Positions 31,110 to 40,996 of a stretch of DNA of 64,000 nucleotides are shown in pieces. This stretch comes from Dyella sp. EPa41 (GTDB lineage: Bacteria > Pseudomonadota > Gammaproteobacteria > Xanthomonadales > Rhodanobacteraceae), in NCBI RefSeq assembly GCF_016586165.1, contig NZ_BCPR01000001.1, positions 115,912 to 179,911 of the forward strand, written 5' to 3'. The position numbers and the translations under genes were made by a program. Positions within the stretch are counted from its first letter, which is position 1. Every line of letters starts with the position of its first letter. The notes below the pieces were generated by a model. The model saw only the letters and a list, made by a program, of their open reading frames with translations, searched no databases and was not told the origin of the DNA.

Positions 31110-31871
31110 CTAGCCTGTTACCGCCGCATCGAACACGATCGGCTGCGAAGCGCGTGAACGGCGATAGCTCGCCGTGACGTCGCCGTGCCGGATCACCTGG
31201 CCGATCGTATAGAACGTGATGCGCGTGACGTCGCGCACCGGGCTGAAGTGGCTGATGCGGAATTCGCCCTGGTAGCGCGAGGCGATCGGTACCGACACCA
31301 CGTCCAGCCCGCGTTCGCGCGTGGCGGCGATGAGGATGGCCGCTTCGAACACGAAGTTTTCCGCCGGCAGGTCGACCAGGTCGAGCGCGGCACGCGGATA
31401 CCAGCGCTGCCCGCTCTGCGTATCGGCCACGGGTTGCGCGCAGGCCCAGGAGATGCCCCAGTCGGCTACCGCATTGGCGCGACGGCGCCCCTTGGGCTGT
31501 TGCTCGCGATCGAGAAGGCGCGCGCCGATCACGATGTGGTTCGGGTATCGCTTCGCCGCGGCCACGATGCGCGGGATGTCGCTGGCCAGATGCTGTCCGT
31601 CGCCATCCATGGTGAGCACCGCGTCATAGCCCTGGCGCAGCGCTTCGCGAAAGCCCGTACGCAAGGCCTCTCCCTTGCCGCTGCGTTGCTGGTGGCGCAG
31701 CAGGGTCACCGGCAAGGCGCCCACGATGTCGGGCGTGCGGTCGTCGGAGCCGTCGTCCACCACGATGACCGGCGCGCCCAGGTTCAACACCGATTGCACG
31801 ACCTGGCCGATCGCAGCCTCTTCATTGAGGCATGGAATCAGCACGCACCAACGGACATCGGAGGTATTCAA
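31110..31871 (-). CDS. GT2 family glycosyltransferase of the pigment cluster
   Basis: A 253-residue glycosyltransferase with VLIPCLNEEAAIGQV, the DDGSDD motif near residue 45 and TMDGDGQH, which bind sugar-nucleotide and metal. The TTG start at 31871 overlaps the preceding stop as TTGA and is preceded by GGAG; longer frames upstream are out of family. It would add sugar to the pigment or its carrier, inferred from cluster context. Confidence 0.82.
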   Translation of the reverse strand: MNTSDVRWCVLIPCLNEEAAIGQVVQSVLNLGAPVIVVDDGSDDRTPDIVGALPVTLLRHQQRSGKGEALRTGFREALRQGYDAVLTMDGDGQHLASDIPRIVAAAKRYPNHIVIGARLLDREQQPKGRRRANAVADWGISWACAQPVADTQSGQRWYPRAALDLVDLPAENFVFEAAILIAATRERGLDVVSVPIASRYQGEFRISHFSPVRDVTRITFYTIGQVIRHGDVTASYRRSRASQPIVFDAAVTG

Positions 31872-32665
31872 GCAGCGGTCTCCATGACAATGCGCAAGGC
31901 CAGTGTTTCGGCGGCGGCCAGCGTGCACTCGCCGTCTCCACGCGCCAGATTCTGCATCAATGGCCACGCCGCCGAAGCGGCCGGGTTGGCTTCCTGCCAG
32001 GCGCCCGTGCGCGGCGCGGGGTGCAACATCGGGCCGGCATGCGGCTCAAGCGTCAGCTCCAGCCGACAGAGGCTGCGTTCGCCCGGCTGCGGCGACAGTA
32101 CCAGCGCGCAACCGAACGAAGCCTGCGAGCCGGTCATCTCGCCCAGTGGGCCGTGGCCGGCGATGTCGCTGCACACCAGCAGCACGGGCTGTTGCTCGGT
32201 GGCGCACAGCGTGGCTGCTTCGAGCAGGCCCGCGCCGAAGCTCGCGTGGCCGGCGGTGATCGCGCTCGAGGGCGCATGGCAGCCGGTGGCGATGGTCCAG
32301 TAGCCGGCCGGCGCGTTGTGCACCGAGTTGTGGAAGCGCGTCGGCGAGAGCTCGGTAGGCGCCTGTGCCAGGGTCGTGCACATGTAGTCGGAAATCAGCT
32401 GGTCGCCGTAGACCGAGCTGAAGACGCATGGCAGGTCAGCCGCCGCGCGCCCGCTCATCGCCACGGCCTGTCCGGCGACTTCCACCGCGAGCAGCACGCT
32501 TTCCGGTGCGCGTCGGCGCTCGTTGGCGGGCAACGTGGCGGCGGCCGGCTTGGCGGGTGTCGGGGCCACGCTTTCGCCACGCTCCTGCGCTTTCAGCGCC
32601 TCGAAGTCCGCCAGCGCCGCGGACCACAGGCCGATGCCTTCCACGTACACCTGTAGCGCACTCAT
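31868..32665 (-). CDS. Ketosynthase-like chain-length factor
   Basis: A 265-residue protein of the ketoacyl-synthase N-terminal type (Ketoacyl-synt_2). It carries NSVHNAPAGYWTIATGCHAP but no Cys-His-His catalytic set, which fits a non-catalytic partner or chain-length factor of aryl-polyene synthases. It overlaps the ketosynthase gene by ATGA and the glycosyltransferase by TTGA, giving tight coupling of three genes. Pairing with the gene at 32662 is inferred. Confidence 0.82.
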   Translation of the reverse strand: MSALQVYVEGIGLWSAALADFEALKAQERGESVAPTPAKPAAATLPANERRRAPESVLLAVEVAGQAVAMSGRAAADLPCVFSSVYGDQLISDYMCTTLAQAPTELSPTRFHNSVHNAPAGYWTIATGCHAPSSAITAGHASFGAGLLEAATLCATEQQPVLLVCSDIAGHGPLGEMTGSQASFGCALVLSPQPGERSLCRLELTLEPHAGPMLHPAPRTGAWQEANPAASAAWPLMQNLARGDGECTLAAAETLALRIVMETAA

Positions 32666-33861
32666 GCGGGTGCTCTCCCGAAGGCCAGGCAGGCATTGTT
32701 GCCGCCGAAGCCGAACGAGTTGCTGACGGCCACGTCAACGCCGCGTTGCTCCACGTCCCAGGCGAACTGAGGTCCGCAGGCCGCGTCGGGCATGGTGCAG
32801 CCCAGGTTGGCCGGCACCAGCCCGTGCTCGATCGCCTGCAGCGCGAACGCTGCCTCGAGGATGCCGGCGGCGCCAAGCGTATGGCCGGTGAAGCCCTTGG
32901 TGGAGCTTGCCCGCGTGGTGGTCGGAAACGCGCGGGTCACCAGCGCCGCCTCCACCTCGTCGTTCTTCAGGCTGGCCGTGCCATGCAGGTTGATGTAGTC
33001 GACCTGGTCAGCGTGCAGGCCGGCGCGGGCCAGTGCATCGCGCAGCGCCAGTTCCGCACCGAGACCTTCCGGGTGTGGCGTGGACATGTGGTGGGCGTCG
33101 CTGGATTCGCCATAGCCCAGCAGGCGGGGCGCGTGTGGCGCCATGCCGGTGCGTTCGAGCAAGGCGAAGCCGGCGGCCTCGCCGATGGAAATGCCACGCC
33201 GCGCCTGGTCGAACGGCCGGCAGGGTTCGGGCGACACCAGCTCCAGCGCGTTGAAGCCGAACAGCACGCTGTCGCACAGCGTATCCACGCCGCCGACCAC
33301 CGCCGCGTCCGCCAGGCCCAGCCGGATCAGGCGCTCGGCGCTGGCAAACACTTTCGCGCTGGACGAACAGGCCGTGGAGACGGTAAGGCAGGGGCCTTCC
33401 AGCCCCAGCGCCTCGGCGACGAAGCCGGCCAGCGAGTGCGGCGCATGGATCAGCGGGCGTCGCAGGTCCGGTGGCATGTGTCCCTCGTCATCGAGGCGAC
33501 GGTAGGCCTCCTCGGTGGCGCCGATGCTGGCGGTGGAGGTGCCGAGCACCAGTGCGACACGCGCGGCGCCGTAGCGCTGGCGTACGTCGAGGGCACGCTC
33601 GAGGAAACGGTCCTGGCGCAGGCCCAGCCAGGCCAGGCGGTTGTTGCGGCATTCCCATACGGCATGGGCAGCGGGCAGCGCGGCGTCTTCGACGCCTTCG
33701 ACACGGCCTATCCAGCACGCCAGCGGCGCGCTGCTGAAATCGTTGGGGCGCAGGCCGCCGCGCGTGGCGGACAGGGCGGCGACATGGCTTTCGAGGCCGT
33801 GGCCGAGCGCCGAAGTGACCGTGTAGGCGCTGACGGCCAGGGGTTGAATCGGTACTGGCAT
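32662..33861 (-). CDS. Beta-ketoacyl-ACP synthase of the pigment cluster
   Basis: A 399-residue condensing enzyme that extends the chain with malonyl units. The nucleophile Cys lies in STACSSSAKVFASAERL near residue 168, and the two His are in INLHGTASLKND and KGFTGHTLGAAG. ATG at 33861 was chosen; GTG just upstream is possible. It starts the leftward ketosynthase, chain-length-factor, glycosyltransferase group. Confidence 0.9.
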   Translation of the reverse strand: MPVPIQPLAVSAYTVTSALGHGLESHVAALSATRGGLRPNDFSSAPLACWIGRVEGVEDAALPAAHAVWECRNNRLAWLGLRQDRFLERALDVRQRYGAARVALVLGTSTASIGATEEAYRRLDDEGHMPPDLRRPLIHAPHSLAGFVAEALGLEGPCLTVSTACSSSAKVFASAERLIRLGLADAAVVGGVDTLCDSVLFGFNALELVSPEPCRPFDQARRGISIGEAAGFALLERTGMAPHAPRLLGYGESSDAHHMSTPHPEGLGAELALRDALARAGLHADQVDYINLHGTASLKNDEVEAALVTRAFPTTTRASSTKGFTGHTLGAAGILEAAFALQAIEHGLVPANLGCTMPDAACGPQFAWDVEQRGVDVAVSNSFGFGGNNACLAFGRAPA

Positions 33862-33936
33862 CACGCCAGCCTAACCAGCGCCCGGCGCATTGCCTAGTCC
33901 GCGCCGGGAACGGTCGAAGCGGCGTTCATCTTGCCC

Positions 33937-34719
33937 ATGAACCGGATTGCGCAGGAAGAGCCCGCTGCGCACACTTCCCCACCGGCCTGCCCTCACCTGC
34001 CCTGCCCTGTCGTGTCTTCCGTCGCTCCACTCAAACGCGGTCCCTGGCGCTATCTGAGCGATCGCGACGTGCTGCATGCCGCCGTGGTCACCCTGGTCGC
34101 CCTCGTGCTGAGCCTGGGCCTGGTCTGGCTCGGTTACCTCGTGCACGTGTGGCATGTGGCGGCGCGCAGCCCCCTGACCCTCTCGCGGCCGATGACCGTG
34201 CTCGTGTTCGGCCGTCGCCTGGTGCGCGACCAGCCCGAGACGGACTACCAGCTGCGCCTCGGGCGGGCGCTGGCGCTGATGCGCGCCGACATGACCGACC
34301 ACGTGCTGCTGCTGGGCGGCCGCAGCGGCGGCAGCATCAGCGAGGCGGCAGCGGGCAGGGCGTGGCTGGCCGATCACGAACTGCCGCCCGGCGTCGTCCT
34401 GCAGCTGGAGCAGGCCTCCATCGACTCGCTGGAAAACCTCCGCCACGCACGTTCCCTGCTGCAGGAAGACGGCCCGGTGCTGCGCGTGCTGCCGCCGGTC
34501 GCACTGGTAAGCAGCCGCTATCACCTGGCGCGCTGCCAGCTGCTGGCGCGGCGACTGGGTTTCGACAGCGTCGTGGTGGCGGCCGAGCCGGCGTTCGAAC
34601 TCAATCGTCGTTATCTGGTGCGCCTGCTGACCGAGTCCGGCTACCTGATGTGGATCGACATCGGCGTGCGCTGGGCACGATTGATCGGCCACCAGCGCAT
34701 GGCACGCCGCATCAGCTGA
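33937..34719 (+). CDS. DUF218 (YdcF/ElyC-like) membrane protein
   Basis: A 260-residue protein with one or two membrane helices near residues 45-75, then a DUF218 domain: VLVFGRRLVRDQPETDYQLR, LLLGGRSGGSISEA and SSRYHLARCQLLARRLG. Such proteins are linked to envelope assembly, but the reaction is unknown. It reads away from the ketosynthase gene and is separated from hemF by a 337-base region holding two REP copies. Confidence 0.78.
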   Translation: MNRIAQEEPAAHTSPPACPHLPCPVVSSVAPLKRGPWRYLSDRDVLHAAVVTLVALVLSLGLVWLGYLVHVWHVAARSPLTLSRPMTVLVFGRRLVRDQPETDYQLRLGRALALMRADMTDHVLLLGGRSGGSISEAAAGRAWLADHELPPGVVLQLEQASIDSLENLRHARSLLQEDGPVLRVLPPVALVSSRYHLARCQLLARRLGFDSVVVAAEPAFELNRRYLVRLLTESGYLMWIDIGVRWARLIGHQRMARRIS

Positions 34720-34743
34720 CGCGTCACGCCGCATCCTTACCTT

Positions 34744-34888
34744 GTAGGAGCGCACCCGGTGCGCGACCGCGCAATGCAACGAACCCCGCCGCCGCGGGCT
34801 CGGCGCGCACGGCATCGCCATAAGTCAGGGCGCCGGCGGAACGAAAACCTCTTCCCTCCTGTGGGAGCGCACCCAGTGCGCGACCGCC
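34744..34888. repeat. Two unpaired REP copies in the DUF218-hemF spacer
   Basis: GTAGGAGCGCACCCGGTGCG starts at 34744 and GTGGGAGCGCACCCAGTGCG at 34861, both in the plus direction. Neither has an inverted mate nearby, unlike the other copies in this window. The rest of this 337-base spacer shows nothing else I can name except the hemF start region. Confidence 0.85.
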
Positions 34889-35023
34889 GCATCCGCCCGG
34901 CCTCGCCGGCTCGTCGCACACGGGCGCGCCTCAAAGGAAAAAATAGCTCCTGCGCGCGAATCGCCATGGACAGAACACCAGCGCGACTCCTCGCCGCACA
35001 GTCATGCGCTCCATGCTTGCTAA

Positions 35024-35959
<936 letters not shown>

Positions 35960-35979
35960 CGCCCATCGCGTGGCTCGCC

Positions 35980-36048
35980 TTCCCAGCGGAAACCGGAGCC
36001 AGGCGGCCCTGGGGGATGAAGCCGCAGGACGCCGGTCTTCGCTGGAAA
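35980..36048. repeat. Imperfect inverted repeat after hemF
   Basis: The segments at 35980-35996 and 36032-36048 are near complements (CCAGCG...CCGG against CCGG...CGCTGG). The hairpin lies between two convergent genes and could be a bidirectional terminator, though no T-run is present. Confidence 0.4.
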
Positions 36049-36067
36049 GTCGAACCAGGCGCAAGAC

Positions 36068-36727
36068 TTAGTTCGTCGGCACGTCGCCGCTGAACTTCGC
36101 CGGCGTCGCGCCCTTCACCGGGCCGATCTGCGCGGTATCGCTGACCTGCAGCACCACCTCGCGGCGAAACTCCAGCGTGCCCTGCACCACGGCGTGGGGG
36201 CCGATCACCACGTGCGGCAGGCGGCTGTTGTTGAAGTTGAACCAGCCGCCGGGCTTGTCGACCAGGATGCCGCCTTCCACGCGCGAATTGGCGCCGACGG
36301 TGATGTCGCCACTCACCGTGGAGATGCCGCCGCCCACGTGCGACGCATCGAGGTTGATGCCGCCGTTGACGGTGCCGGCCTTGCCGTTCACGTCCGTGCC
36401 TTTGCCGAGGTGGATCCCGCCATTGGTCGTGGTCACCGAACCGCTCACGCGGCTGGCGGCGCCGACGGTGATGGCGCCGTTGACGGTGTCCGCCGCGGTG
36501 GCCTGCACGTGCTCGCCCAGCTCGACCGAACCGTTCACGGTGCTGGCCTTCTGGATGACGGCGTTGTCGCCGACATGCACCGAACCATTCACCGTACTCA
36601 CGTTGCCGGCGTGCTGGCCCGCTTCGACGCGGGCGGCGCCATTGACCTTGTCGATATCGTTGTCCGCGGCCTGCGCGACCAGGGGCAGCGCGAGGGCAAG
36701 GGCGAGGGCTAGCAGATGGCGATGCAT
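36068..36727 (-). CDS. Exported protein of repeated TVNG/beta-helix units
   Basis: A 219-residue protein with a signal peptide (LALALALALPLVAQA). The mature part is a regular series of TVNGSVHVG-, TVNGAITVG- and TVNGGINL-type repeats of about 18 residues, expected to stack as a beta-helix, as in bactofilin-like proteins. It is likely periplasmic, unlike cytoplasmic bactofilins. ATG at 36727 follows GGAG. It is divergent from gpmA. Function is not known; a structural or adhesive role is possible. Confidence 0.7.
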   Translation of the reverse strand: MHRHLLALALALALPLVAQAADNDIDKVNGAARVEAGQHAGNVSTVNGSVHVGDNAVIQKASTVNGSVELGEHVQATAADTVNGAITVGAASRVSGSVTTTNGGIHLGKGTDVNGKAGTVNGGINLDASHVGGGISTVSGDITVGANSRVEGGILVDKPGGWFNFNNSRLPHVVIGPHAVVQGTLEFRREVVLQVSDTAQIGPVKGATPAKFSGDVPTN

Positions 36728-36869
36728 GACGAACTCCATGAGGGTATTGACCCCACTAGGATGCGCCAGCACCGCCTGGGGTTTAGCATGACCTTCGACA
36801 GGGGCGGCCGATTTGACGAGCTCAAGGGGCGGCCTCACCATGCCAGGTTTCTCGCCGCGAATTCCCGCC

Positions 36870-37613
36870 ATGTACAAGCTCGTACTCATCCGCCACGGCC
36901 AGTCCCAGTGGAACCTCGACAACCGCTTCAGCGGCTGGGCCGACGTGGACCTCACCGAACAGGGCATGGCTGAAGCCGCCGAGGCAGGCCGCCTGCTCAA
37001 GGCCGAAGGCTATGCCTTCGACATCGCCCACACCTCCGTGCTCAAGCGCGCCGTGCGCACGCTGTGGGGCGTGCTGGATGCGATGGACCAGATGTGGCTG
37101 CCCGTCGTCACCGACTGGCGCCTCAACGAGCGTCACTATGGCGGCCTCACGGGCCTCAACAAGGCCGAAACGGCCGCCAAGTACGGCGAGGACCAGGTGA
37201 AGGTCTGGCGCCGCAGCTACGACATCCCGCCCCCGCCGCTCGATCGCGCGAACAACGAGTCGGTGCACGACCCGCGTTACGCGAACCTCGACCCCTCGAT
37301 GATTCCCGACACCGAGTGCCTGAAGGACACGGTCGAACGCGTGCTGCCCTACTGGCACGACGTGCTGGCGCCGGCGGTCCGCTCCGGCCAGCGCGTGGTC
37401 GTGGCCGCACACGGCAATTCGCTGCGCGCGCTGGTGAAGTACCTCGACAACATGTCCGACGAGGAAATCGTCGAGCTCAACATCCCCAACGGCGTGCCGC
37501 TGGTGTACGAGTTCGACGCCGACCTCAAGCCGATCCGCCATTACTACCTGGGCGACGCCGAGGCGATCGCCTCGAAGATGGCCGCGGTGGCCAACCAGGG
37601 CAAGGCGAAGTAA
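36870..37613 (+). CDS. gpmA: 2,3-bisphosphoglycerate-dependent phosphoglycerate mutase
   Basis: Glycolytic enzyme that moves phosphate between C3 and C2 of phosphoglycerate. The active His9 is in [26 protein letters not shown] and [10 protein letters not shown] follow. The 247-residue length is exactly the family size. ATG at 36870 fits; upstream in-frame codons are not family sequence. Confidence 0.97.
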   Translation: MYKLVLIRHGQSQWNLDNRFSGWADVDLTEQGMAEAAEAGRLLKAEGYAFDIAHTSVLKRAVRTLWGVLDAMDQMWLPVVTDWRLNERHYGGLTGLNKAETAAKYGEDQVKVWRRSYDIPPPPLDRANNESVHDPRYANLDPSMIPDTECLKDTVERVLPYWHDVLAPAVRSGQRVVVAAHGNSLRALVKYLDNMSDEEIVELNIPNGVPLVYEFDADLKPIRHYYLGDAEAIASKMAAVANQGKAK

Positions 37614-37726
37614 GCCGGAAGAGGCCGTCGCGGGTGACAGGCGTCATCCGCGATGGTTGCGCCGCGTCAGTCGTCGACGCGGGGGAGAGCCGATAAGCTC
37701 CCGGCATCCCAACGCGAGGTGCCGGC

Positions 37727-38248
37727 ATGACCCCGAACATGATCTATGCGCTGATGATCCCGCTGATGGCCTTCGGCATCTGGCGCCGCGTGCGCGGAAG
37801 CTTTGGGCGGCAACCGGTCCGTCGCAAGCGGATGATCACGCGCATCGCATTCCTCAGCCTGATCGGTGGATTGATCGCGCTGGGCGGCCTGCACAATCCC
37901 CGTCTGCTGGAAGGCCTGCTCGGTGGCGCGCTGCTTGGCGTGGCACTGGGCGCGGTCGGCCTGCGGCTGACGCGTTTCGAGCGCGATGCCGGCGGCAACG
38001 ATCTTTACATCCCGAACGCATGGATCGGCGGCATCCTCACCGTGCTGCTGGTGGGACGCCTGGCCTGGCGTTTCATCGTGGTCATGCCGCAGCTGCAAGA
38101 CCCGGCGATGGCGCATTCGGCGCCGGCCATCGGCAACAGTCCGCTGACCCTGGCCATCTTCGGCCTCATCATCGGCTATTACCTGTGCTACTTCACCGGC
38201 CTGCTGGTGCACCACCGGCGTTTCGAGCGCGCCCAGGCCGCCGCCTGA
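37727..38248 (+). CDS. CcdC-like membrane protein (DUF1453)
   Basis: A 173-residue membrane protein with about five hydrophobic segments. It resembles DUF1453/CcdC proteins: MIYALMIPLMAFGIWRRVR at the start, a charged loop, and TGLLVHHRRF at the end. Its role is unknown. It stands alone between gpmA and the P-II gene on the opposite strand. Confidence 0.6.
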   Translation: MTPNMIYALMIPLMAFGIWRRVRGSFGRQPVRRKRMITRIAFLSLIGGLIALGGLHNPRLLEGLLGGALLGVALGAVGLRLTRFERDAGGNDLYIPNAWIGGILTVLLVGRLAWRFIVVMPQLQDPAMAHSAPAIGNSPLTLAIFGLIIGYYLCYFTGLLVHHRRFERAQAAA

Positions 38249-38254
38249 GGCGGC

Positions 38255-38749
<495 letters not shown>

Positions 38750-38784
38750 CTACACTTGGTTCCGACAAGTTCGAGGTGCTATCC

Positions 38785-39033
38785 ATGATGGATAAGCAGG
38801 ACATCGATCAACTTGCCCAGCGTCTAGTTTCGTTGGTTCCCACAGGATTGGCCCAGGCGCACCAGGATTTGCGCACCAACTTCGGCGATGTCCTGGCGCA
38901 GGGATTGCGCCGCCTCGACCTCGTCACCCGCGAGGAGTTTGAAGTCCAAGCCCAGCTTCTGGCGCGCACCCGCGCCAAGGTCGAGGCTCTGGAAAAGCGA
39001 ATCGCAGAACTCGAGGCCAGCGCTGCCACCTGA
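38785..39033 (+). CDS. ubiK: Ubiquinone biosynthesis accessory factor UbiK
   Basis: An 82-residue coiled-coil protein (YqiC/BMFP family) that with UbiJ supports aerobic ubiquinone synthesis. DKQDIDQLAQRLVSLVPTG and the C-terminal helix ending AELEASAAT are typical. GAGGTG precedes ATG at 38785. The ubiJ and ubiB genes lie about 13 kb downstream, near 51.7 kb. Confidence 0.85.
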   Translation: MMDKQDIDQLAQRLVSLVPTGLAQAHQDLRTNFGDVLAQGLRRLDLVTREEFEVQAQLLARTRAKVEALEKRIAELEASAAT

Positions 39034-39061
39034 CGGGGCGTAGCGCGGCCCACGTCCCGGG

Positions 39062-39115
39062 AGCCGCCCCCGATCTGTCACCCTCACCCCGAGAACGGTC
39101 GGGGGCGGCTATTTT
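39062..39115 (+). terminator. Hairpin terminator after ubiK
   Basis: A perfect 12-bp stem, AGCCGCCCCCGA with TCGGGGGCGGCT, has a 25-base loop and is followed by ATTTT, 28 bases after the ubiK stop. The loop is longer than usual. Confidence 0.75.
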
Positions 39116-39182
39116 CACCGCTGGCTGCGCGAGGGAGTCGCTCCGTGTTTCAACCTGGCAGCCGCTCCGACACCCGTTCCGT

Positions 39183-40682
39183 ATGAGCCTTGCCGTCACG
39201 CTCAGCCGTGCCCAGGAAGGTGTGGCTGCGCCCCAGGTGATGGTCGAGGTGCACCTGTCCGGCGGTCTGCCGGGCACGAATATCGTCGGCTTACCCGAAG
39301 CGGCCGTGCGCGAAGCACGTGACCGCGTGCGCGTGGCCATCCAGAACACGTCCTTCGAATACCCAAACCGCAAGGTCACCGTGAACCTGGCGCCCGCGGA
39401 GCTGCCCAAGGACGGTGGGCGCTTCGACCTGGCGATCGCGCTTGGAATCCTGGCCGCCGGCGGCCAGGTTCCGCGGGAGAAGCTGGACGACTGCGAATTC
39501 CTTGGCGAGCTGGCGCTGTCCGGTGCGCTGCGTGGCGTTTCGGGCGTATTGCCCGCCCTGCTGCGTGCGCGGGCCCGCGGCCGTCGCGTGGTGGTGCCTC
39601 GCGCCAATGCCGCAGAGGCTGCCCTGGTCTCCGATGCCGATGTACTGGTGGCCGACACCTTGGCCGAAGTGTGCGGCTGGCTGCGTGGCGCCCAGGATCT
39701 GGGCACGCCGACGGATCCACCGCCACCCGCCAGCGATGGCGGCGGGCCGGATCTGGCCGACGTGCGTGGTCAGCTGCAGGCGCGCCGCGCCCTGGAAATC
39801 GCCGCGACCGGCGGACATCACCTGCTGCTCAGCGGCCCGCCGGGAACCGGCAAGAGCATGCTGGCGGAGCGCCTGCCGGGCATTCTTCCGCCACTGACCG
39901 AGTCCGAGGCCCTGGAGACCTGTGCCGTGTTGTCGGTGGCCGGGCAAGCCGTGGATCCCCGGCATTGGCGGCGACGGCCGTTCCGCGCGCCGCACCATAC
40001 GGCGTCCGCCGTGGCGCTGGTGGGTGGCGGTGCGATGCCCCGGCCAGGCGAAATCTCGCTGACGCACAATGGCGTGCTCTTTCTCGACGAGCTGCCGGAG
40101 TTCGGCCGGCACGTGCTCGATGTGCTGCGCGAACCCATGGAGTCCGGTCATATCGTGGTGTCACGCGCGGCGCGGCAATCCACCTTTCCGGCCCAGTTCC
40201 AGCTGGTCGCGGCGATGAACCCGTGTCCATGCGGGTATGCGGGCGACCCCCGGCACTCCTGCCAGTGCACGCCCGACCAGGTGCAGCGGTACCGTGCGCG
40301 TATCTCCGGACCTTTGCTGGATCGTATCGACCTGGGCGTGGAAGTGGCGCGCGTGCCGCTGGGCGAGTTGGGGGCTCCGCGTGGCGCGCAGGACGAGGAT
40401 TCGGCAACCGTGCGCGCGCGGGTGATGAAGGCGCGGCAGCATGCCTTGATGCGTGCCGGGCGCCCGAACGCGGAAATCAGCACGCGCGAACTGGAGCGTG
40501 ACTGCGCGTTGGGACCGGCCGAGCGCCGCTGGTTCGATGCGGCGCTGGAACGCCTGGGGCTGTCGGCGCGGGCTTATCACCGGACGTTGCGGGTGGCGCG
40601 GACGATCGCCGATCTGGATGGTGGCGCGGCCTTGCTGGACCGCGCGCATCTGGCGGAAGCGCTCACCTATCGCCGGTTTTGA
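39183..40682 (+). CDS. comM: Magnesium chelatase-like AAA protein ComM (YifB)
   Basis: AAA+ helicase-like protein that helps branch migration during natural transformation. The 499-residue protein has Walker A SGPPGTGKSMLAERLPGI about residues 218-235, Walker B VLFLDELPEF near 300, and the cysteine set CPCGY...HSCQCTP. VEVHLSGGLPGTNIVGLPE is the typical N-terminal mark. It suggests natural competence, though other com genes are not here. Confidence 0.94.
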   Translation: MSLAVTLSRAQEGVAAPQVMVEVHLSGGLPGTNIVGLPEAAVREARDRVRVAIQNTSFEYPNRKVTVNLAPAELPKDGGRFDLAIALGILAAGGQVPREKLDDCEFLGELALSGALRGVSGVLPALLRARARGRRVVVPRANAAEAALVSDADVLVADTLAEVCGWLRGAQDLGTPTDPPPPASDGGGPDLADVRGQLQARRALEIAATGGHHLLLSGPPGTGKSMLAERLPGILPPLTESEALETCAVLSVAGQAVDPRHWRRRPFRAPHHTASAVALVGGGAMPRPGEISLTHNGVLFLDELPEFGRHVLDVLREPMESGHIVVSRAARQSTFPAQFQLVAAMNPCPCGYAGDPRHSCQCTPDQVQRYRARISGPLLDRIDLGVEVARVPLGELGAPRGAQDEDSATVRARVMKARQHALMRAGRPNAEISTRELERDCALGPAERRWFDAALERLGLSARAYHRTLRVARTIADLDGGAALLDRAHLAEALTYRRF

Positions 40683-40783
40683 GCGACGCCTTGGTTACCC
40701 GCCGCGGGCCGGCTGATCGCCCATCGGATGCGCTCCTGCCGGGCGTGCTGAGGGCGTTTGGGTAATTTTTGAACTGATGGGTA

Positions 40784-40811
40784 TTGACTTGTCGGGGCTG
40801 GGGCGTATTAT
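40784..40811 (+). promoter_or_regulatory. Strong sigma-70-like promoter before the antiporter gene
   Basis: TTGACT at 40784 and TATTAT at 40806 are 16 bases apart. It is one of the best promoter matches in the window and lies about 185 bases before the next start codon, leaving room for a leader or small RNA. Confidence 0.7.
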
Positions 40812-40817
40812 CTGTAC

Positions 40818-40905
40818 CCGCTAGTTCTTTATTGAACTCAGCCTGCCACCCCGGTATCGGTACTCCCTCCCCCTCCCCCCGTCCGATACCGGGGTTCGGC
40901 CTTTC
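40818..40905 (+). ncRNA. Candidate small RNA or leader with C-rich loop
   Basis: Downstream of the promoter at 40784 lie two hairpins: AGTTC/GAACT near 40823-40838 and a 12-bp perfect stem, CCCCGGTATCGG (40849-40860) with CCGATACCGGGG (40883-40894). The 22-base loop is nearly all C and T with CCCTCCCCCTCC, complementary in kind to G-rich ribosome sites. The T-tail is weak. The region has no ORF. It could be a small RNA or the antiporter leader; no family match was made. Confidence 0.35.
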
Positions 40906-40996
40906 TCCCTACTTCTCCAGAACCGTCGTCAAACGATGGACGACACCACGGCGCGCATGCTCCGATAGCCGCGTCTGGGCGCTCGAGGGACCGTGC

